DNA of 12,834 nt from Pirellulales bacterium (GTDB lineage Bacteria > Planctomycetota > Planctomycetia > Pirellulales > Thermoguttaceae). The notes under the pieces were generated by a model. It had not been told where the DNA came from and did no database searches. It saw nothing but the letters and a program-made list of their open reading frames with translations. The DNA lies in NCBI GenBank assembly GCA_030617125.1, contig JAUWWA010000006.1:1-12834 (forward strand), in the 5' to 3' direction. This document shows, piece by piece, positions 8,247 to 12,834 of this stretch. Made by a program: the position numbers and the translations under genes. Within the stretch, counting starts at the first letter, position 1, and the number at the start of each line of letters is the position of its first letter.

Positions 8247-8701
8247 AAATCAATTCTATCGGACTGCCTCACCATCAAGCCAAGGAGTCTGACGCCCGCC
8301 GGCATCGGCGACGACCGTGGGCTTGGAAGACTGGCTTCGCACGAACCATCCGGAATTCCTCGCGGGGTGAAGGCGCCGGTGCTCAAATGAGGCAGCCCCC
8401 CCATTTGGGGCTACTTGCGCGAGGCAGCGTGGCGAACAATTCGGCGTTGCCCTCTGGTGGCACGCCGATTGCGGCGACGACGTCAATTAAGCAGGCTGCG
8501 GAAGCCTTGTGGCCGCCGCGAGAACCCTAAGTCTAAGCTACGCTTGAGAATACGGCAAAGACCCATTACAGTGAGGGTGTCCGGAAATTTGGTGTGCCGC
8601 TGTTTCGCCGGAAGCAGTGCCTTCGGTCAGTTCGCCGTGCTTGCCTGACGCCAGGGAGTGGCGCACCAGGTTGATCCACGCAGAGACGCTCCAATTCCTC
8701 C
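8247..8701. other. 455-bp gap without a convincing gene
   Basis: This gap separates the MNT start from the GAF–HlyD gene and must hold the promoters for two divergent units. No recognisable protein was found. A short palindrome AGCCCC (8394–8399) / GGGGCT (8407–8412) is present. On the minus strand an open stretch (8526 down to TGA 8383–8385) reads as 47 residues, including VVAAIGVPPEGNAELFAT, protein-like but without an ATG and bounded upstream by a stop. It could be a gene remnant or chance. A weak promoter candidate lies at 8544–8572. Confidence 0.5.
8544..8572 (+). promoter_or_regulatory. weak sigma-70-like promoter candidate
   Basis: TTGAGA (8544–8549) matches 5 of 6 bases of TTGACA. 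After a 17-nt spacer, TACAGT (8567–8572) matches 4 of 6 bases of TATAAT. It points towards the GAF–HlyD operon with a leader of roughly 120 nt. Planctomycete promoters are poorly defined and such matches occur by chance, so this is only a suggestion. Confidence 0.25.
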
Positions 8702-11137
8702 ATGAGCACCGAATCATCACTCGACCCCCAACTGATCGAACAAACCAAGCAGCAAATCCGCTCGCTGGTGGGCGAGATTGCGCAGTTGTCGAAGGAGGAG
8801 CTTTCGCCGGAGGAGTTTTACGGGCAGTTCCTCACGCGGGTGGTTTCGGCGTTGGCGGCGGTCGGCGGGGCGGTGTGGACCCTCAACGACGAGGGCCGGC
8901 TCGCCCTGCAATATCAGATCAATATCCAACAAACGAAGCTCCGCGAGAATGAGGAGGGCCAGGCCCAACACGCCCGGCTGCTCTACAAGGTGCTCAGCGG
9001 CGGCGAGGGAGCACTGGTCCCGCCCCACAGCGGCGCCGGCGAAGAAGAAGCTGAGGGGGCCGCCAATCCCACCGACTTTCTGCTGGTGCTCGGGCCGCTC
9101 AGGACCGACCTTGAGGCGGCCGGCGTGCTGGAGGTCTTCCAGCGCCCCGAGGCGGGGCCCAACACCCAGAAGGGATATCTCCGCTTCATGTTGCAGATGT
9201 GCGAGTTGGCCGGCGACTACCTGAAAAGCCACCAGCTTCGGCACTTTTCGCACCGACAGGCGCTCTGGACGCAACTGGAAGACTTCACTCGCGTAGCGCA
9301 CACCTCGCTCGATCCGCGAGAAACGGCCTACACGATCGCCAACGAGGGCCGGCGGCTGATCGAGTGCGATCGCCTCAGCGTGGCGATCCGCAAGGGCCAC
9401 AAGTGCCATGTCGAGGCCATCAGCGGCCAGGACCTCTTCGATAAGCGATCGAACATCGTCCGGCTGTTGGGCAAGCTGGCCACGGCGGTGGTCGCCACCG
9501 ACGAGCCGGTCTGGTACACCGGCGAAACGCGCGACATGGCGCCGCAGGTCGAGGACGCCGTGCAGGAGTACGTCGACGAGTCGCACTCGAAGACGGTAGC
9601 CGTGCTGCCGCTGAAGCGTCCCCCGGTGGCCGAGGAGGAGGAACCGGACCAACACGGCGAGCCGGAGCCGCCGATCGCCGCGCTGATCGTCGAGCAGATC
9701 GAAGACAGTCGCGTCCCGCCGGCGATGGTGCAACGCGTCGAGGTCGTTTCTCGACACAGCGCGACCGCGCTGGCCAACGCCCTGGAACATCAGAACCTTT
9801 TCCTGATGCCGCTGTGGCGCACAATTGGGAAGGCGAAGTGGGTGCTCCACGCCCGGACGCTGCCGAAAACGCTCGCCATCATCGGCGTTGTGCTGGCGGT
9901 GCTGATCGCTTTGGCCGTCTGGCCGGCCAATTTCAAGCTGCACTCGAAGGGCACGCTGGAGCCGACCCAACGGCACGACGTCTTCGCCGACATCGAGGGC
10001 GTGGTCGCCGCAGTGAGTGTCAAACACGGCGACGCGGTTGCGAAGGACCAACTCCTGGCCACGCTCCGCAACACCGACCTGGAAGTCGAGATCACCGACA
10101 TCATTGGCCAGCGCGCCACCACCGGCAAACAAATCCTCTCCGTCCGACGGCGCTTGAAGGAAAAGGGGTTGACCATCGAGGAGCGGAACCGGCTCTACGG
10201 CGAGTTGGCCGCCTTGAACGAGAAGCGCCGCAACCTTGACACGCAATTCTCGCTCTACCAGAAGAAGCGCGAACAGTTGGAGGTCCGCAGCCCCCTTGGC
10301 GGCCGGGTGATGAGCTGGGACCTGTACCGCCGGCTGATCAACCGCCCGGTGCAGCGGGGCCAGGTGCTCATGGAAGTCGCCAATCCCGCCGGCCGTTGGG
10401 AACTCGAACTCCACATGCCCGAGGACCAAATCGGCTTCATCACCAAGGCCCAAATTGACTTGTACGAGAACCTTCGCAAACGCCTGCGCAAAGAGTTGCG
10501 AGCTGCCTTGTCTAAGAAACTTTCGTCGAAGGTGCTCGAAGCGGAGGTCGCCAAGGCGCCGGATGCACAGTTAAGCGCCAAGCTGCGCGAGTTGCTCGGT
10601 CCGTCGTTGCGAAAAGACGTGCAAGGCCGGCTCAAGAAAATCATCAAGCGACTGCAGGACGAGAAACCCAAAAAGAAACCGGCCAAACCTTCGGCGCAGG
10701 CGCTGCCCGACGGGCCAAACGCCGTGTTGCGACGCCAGCTCAACGCCGCCATGCAAGCGGCGACGTATGCCGAGATGCGAGCCGCCCTGCGCAAGGTGCT
10801 GCGCGACGCTGCCGACGCCGACCTGCGCGCCCGCCTGCAAGAACTCCTCAGCGACGGCCTCGACGACCGGCTGCCGGTTTCTTTTCAACTGGAGACCGAT
10901 CCGGGCAGGGACTTCGCCGGGAAGGTTCAGGAGATCCACCGTAGGGCGGAGGTCCGCGGCGATGAGGGCAACACGGTGTTGATCAAAGTCGCCATCGAGA
11001 AGGAGGACTTGCCGAGTCTTCGCTCCGGGGCCACGGTCAACGCCAAGGTCTACTGCGGCCGGCGCTCGATTGGATACGTTTGGTTCCACGACTTCATCGC
11101 GTTCGTTCAGTCCCGGATATTGTTTAGATACTTCTGA
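8702..11137 (+). CDS. GAF-domain/HlyD-type membrane adaptor with helical insertion
   Basis: Predicted 811-residue membrane-spanning adaptor. The N-terminal half looks cytosolic and contains one weaker (about 40–185) and one clearer (about 194–375) GAF-like domain. One membrane segment follows at about 390–408 (TLAIIGVVLAVLIALAVW). The periplasmic part has a lipoyl half-motif (about 425–460, GVVAAVSVKHGDAVAKDQLL), a coiled-coil hairpin (about 460–525), the second lipoyl half (about 526–562, VRSPLGGRVMSW) and a barrel. The barrel is interrupted by about 139 Lys/Arg/Ala/Leu-rich residues (585–723) before resuming at LPVSFQLE. The conserved-looking tail is GYVWFHDFIAFVQSRILF. HlyD/RND-type adaptors are normally 300–450 residues without GAF domains, so this is an unusual fusion, probably coupling a cytosolic ligand or redox signal to an envelope complex. 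It precedes a second adaptor (24-bp gap) and an M50 protease. ATG 8702 has no Shine-Dalgarno. Confidence 0.85.
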   Translation: MSTESSLDPQLIEQTKQQIRSLVGEIAQLSKEELSPEEFYGQFLTRVVSALAAVGGAVWTLNDEGRLALQYQINIQQTKLRENEEGQAQHARLLYKVLSGGEGALVPPHSGAGEEEAEGAANPTDFLLVLGPLRTDLEAAGVLEVFQRPEAGPNTQKGYLRFMLQMCELAGDYLKSHQLRHFSHRQALWTQLEDFTRVAHTSLDPRETAYTIANEGRRLIECDRLSVAIRKGHKCHVEAISGQDLFDKRSNIVRLLGKLATAVVATDEPVWYTGETRDMAPQVEDAVQEYVDESHSKTVAVLPLKRPPVAEEEEPDQHGEPEPPIAALIVEQIEDSRVPPAMVQRVEVVSRHSATALANALEHQNLFLMPLWRTIGKAKWVLHARTLPKTLAIIGVVLAVLIALAVWPANFKLHSKGTLEPTQRHDVFADIEGVVAAVSVKHGDAVAKDQLLATLRNTDLEVEITDIIGQRATTGKQILSVRRRLKEKGLTIEERNRLYGELAALNEKRRNLDTQFSLYQKKREQLEVRSPLGGRVMSWDLYRRLINRPVQRGQVLMEVANPAGRWELELHMPEDQIGFITKAQIDLYENLRKRLRKELRAALSKKLSSKVLEAEVAKAPDAQLSAKLRELLGPSLRKDVQGRLKKIIKRLQDEKPKKKPAKPSAQALPDGPNAVLRRQLNAAMQAATYAEMRAALRKVLRDAADADLRARLQELLSDGLDDRLPVSFQLETDPGRDFAGKVQEIHRRAEVRGDEGNTVLIKVAIEKEDLPSLRSGATVNAKVYCGRRSIGYVWFHDFIAFVQSRILFRYF

Positions 11138-11161
11138 CCAATTACCAAGGAAGTTTCCGCC

Positions 11162-12130
<969 letters not shown>

Positions 12131-12137
12131 TCCGCCC

Positions 12138-12834
12138 ATGGTTACGCTGCACGACAGCCTGCTTTCGAGTTCCGCCCGGGCCATGCCGATCCGGAAGCGG
12201 CCCGATCTCTCCGCGCGGCGGCAGCAGTACCTGGGCCAGAGCTACTGGGTGGTGAAGGAGCCGGTCGGGCTGAACTACTTCCGGTTTCAGGACGAGGAGT
12301 ACGCCATCCTCCAGATGCTCGACGGCAACACCAGCCTCGATGAGATCAAGGAGCGCTTCGAGGCCGAGTTCCCCCCGCAAAAGATCACGCTCGAGGAGTT
12401 GCAGCAGTTCCTGGGGATGTTGCACCGCAGCGGGCTGGTCACCACGGCCGCGCCGGGACAGGGACACGAGCTGCGCAAGCGCCGCGACGAACGCCGGCGG
12501 AAGGAAATCCTCGGCGCGTGCTCGAACATCCTGTGCATCCGTTTCAAGGGCTTCGATCCCGAACGGACTCTCAACTGGCTGTATCCGAAGGTTCGCTGGT
12601 TGTTCTCGCCGGTGACGGTGGCGCTATGCCTTCTGCTGGCCTTTTCAGCGTTGACGCTGGTGGTGGTCGAGTTCAACGTGTTTTACTCGAAGCTACCGGC
12701 CTTCAAAGACTTCTTCGGAATCAATCTCCCAAACATGTTGCTGCTGGCGTTGACGCTGGGAGCAACCAAGCTCATCCACGAGTTCGGGCACGGGCTGACG
12801 TGCAAACATTTCGGCGGCGAATGCCACGAGATCG
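12138..12834 (+). CDS. PqqD-like/M50 membrane metalloprotease (3'-truncated by window)
   Basis: The first 232 residues of a larger membrane protein, open to the window edge. Residues about 34–101 (QSYWVVKEPVGLNYFRF … FLGMLHRSGLV) resemble a PqqD-like peptide-binding domain. A basic linker (113–123) leads to membrane segments at about 155–177 and 198–213, and the zinc-protease motif HEFGH (214–218) lies in the latter, as in site-2-type M50 proteases. The fusion matches putative peptide zinc metalloproteases found beside HlyD-type adaptors. In such loci the PqqD part is thought to hold a peptide that the membrane protease then cuts or helps export; that is inference here. ATG 12138 is preferred to ATG 12183 because the extra residues (HDSLLSSSARAM) fit the family N-terminus as I know it. 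No Shine-Dalgarno is seen; a repeat hairpin lies just upstream. Confidence 0.88.
   Translation, partial: MVTLHDSLLSSSARAMPIRKRPDLSARRQQYLGQSYWVVKEPVGLNYFRFQDEEYAILQMLDGNTSLDEIKERFEAEFPPQKITLEELQQFLGMLHRSGLVTTAAPGQGHELRKRRDERRRKEILGACSNILCIRFKGFDPERTLNWLYPKVRWLFSPVTVALCLLLAFSALTLVVVEFNVFYSKLPAFKDFFGINLPNMLLLALTLGATKLIHEFGHGLTCKHFGGECHEI

Noticed and set aside
7517-8248. 243-codon plus-strand open frame opposite the MNT/HEPN genes
   Set aside because: It is antisense to two overlapping genes with clear motifs and has no domain of its own.
8717-10453. 578-codon minus-strand open frame opposite the GAF–HlyD gene
   Set aside because: It is entirely antisense to a well-supported adaptor gene, with His/Arg/Leu-rich composition typical of antisense shadows.

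Overview
This GC-rich window most likely comes from a planctomycete, probably of the Pirellulales/Lacipirellulaceae type. That is inferred from gene content and style: a MoxR–DUF58–BatA-like–VWA operon, a GAF-containing HlyD-type adaptor followed by a second adaptor and a PqqD/M50 membrane metalloprotease, weak Shine-Dalgarno use, and spacers filled with degenerate 7-bp tandem repeats. No rRNA or tRNA gene, complete transposase or CRISPR array was seen.

Region 1 (1–7509, + strand) is one gene row: the tail of a possible upstream gene, a MoxR-family AAA+ ATPase, a small lipoprotein with a GspG-like (type II pseudopilin) C-terminal motif, a DUF58 protein, and two large membrane-anchored proteins. 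The first of these has a BatA N-terminus and a decayed VWA metal site; the second has an intact VWA metal site and a glutamine-amidotransferase-like domain. The usual reading of such loci is that MoxR works with the DUF58/VWA proteins as a chaperone-like machine acting at the cell envelope. The lipoprotein gene is clearly lower in GC than its neighbours and may be an insertion into the operon. A 166-bp MITE-like element with 15-bp perfect terminal inverted repeats and a possible 6-bp target duplication sits between the two large membrane genes.

Region 2 (7523–8246, − strand) is a compact two-gene module, a minimal nucleotidyltransferase (MNT) overlapping a HEPN-domain protein. This is the architecture of MNT/HEPN toxin–antitoxin pairs. 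It runs convergently into the end of region 1. A gap of about 455 bp follows (8247–8701) with no convincing gene and one weak promoter candidate.

Region 3 (8702–12834, + strand) is a second operon: an 811-residue protein joining cytosolic GAF-type domains through one membrane segment to a periplasmic lipoyl/HlyD-type adaptor, a secreted 296-residue adaptor, and the first 232 residues of a PqqD-like/M50 protease (HEFGH) cut by the window edge. Together they look like an envelope-spanning sensor/export or peptide-processing complex whose transport partner is not visible. The GAF–adaptor protein carries an unusual Lys/Arg/Ala/Leu-rich helical insertion made of two related copies. This cassette is the best candidate here for an uncharacterised system.
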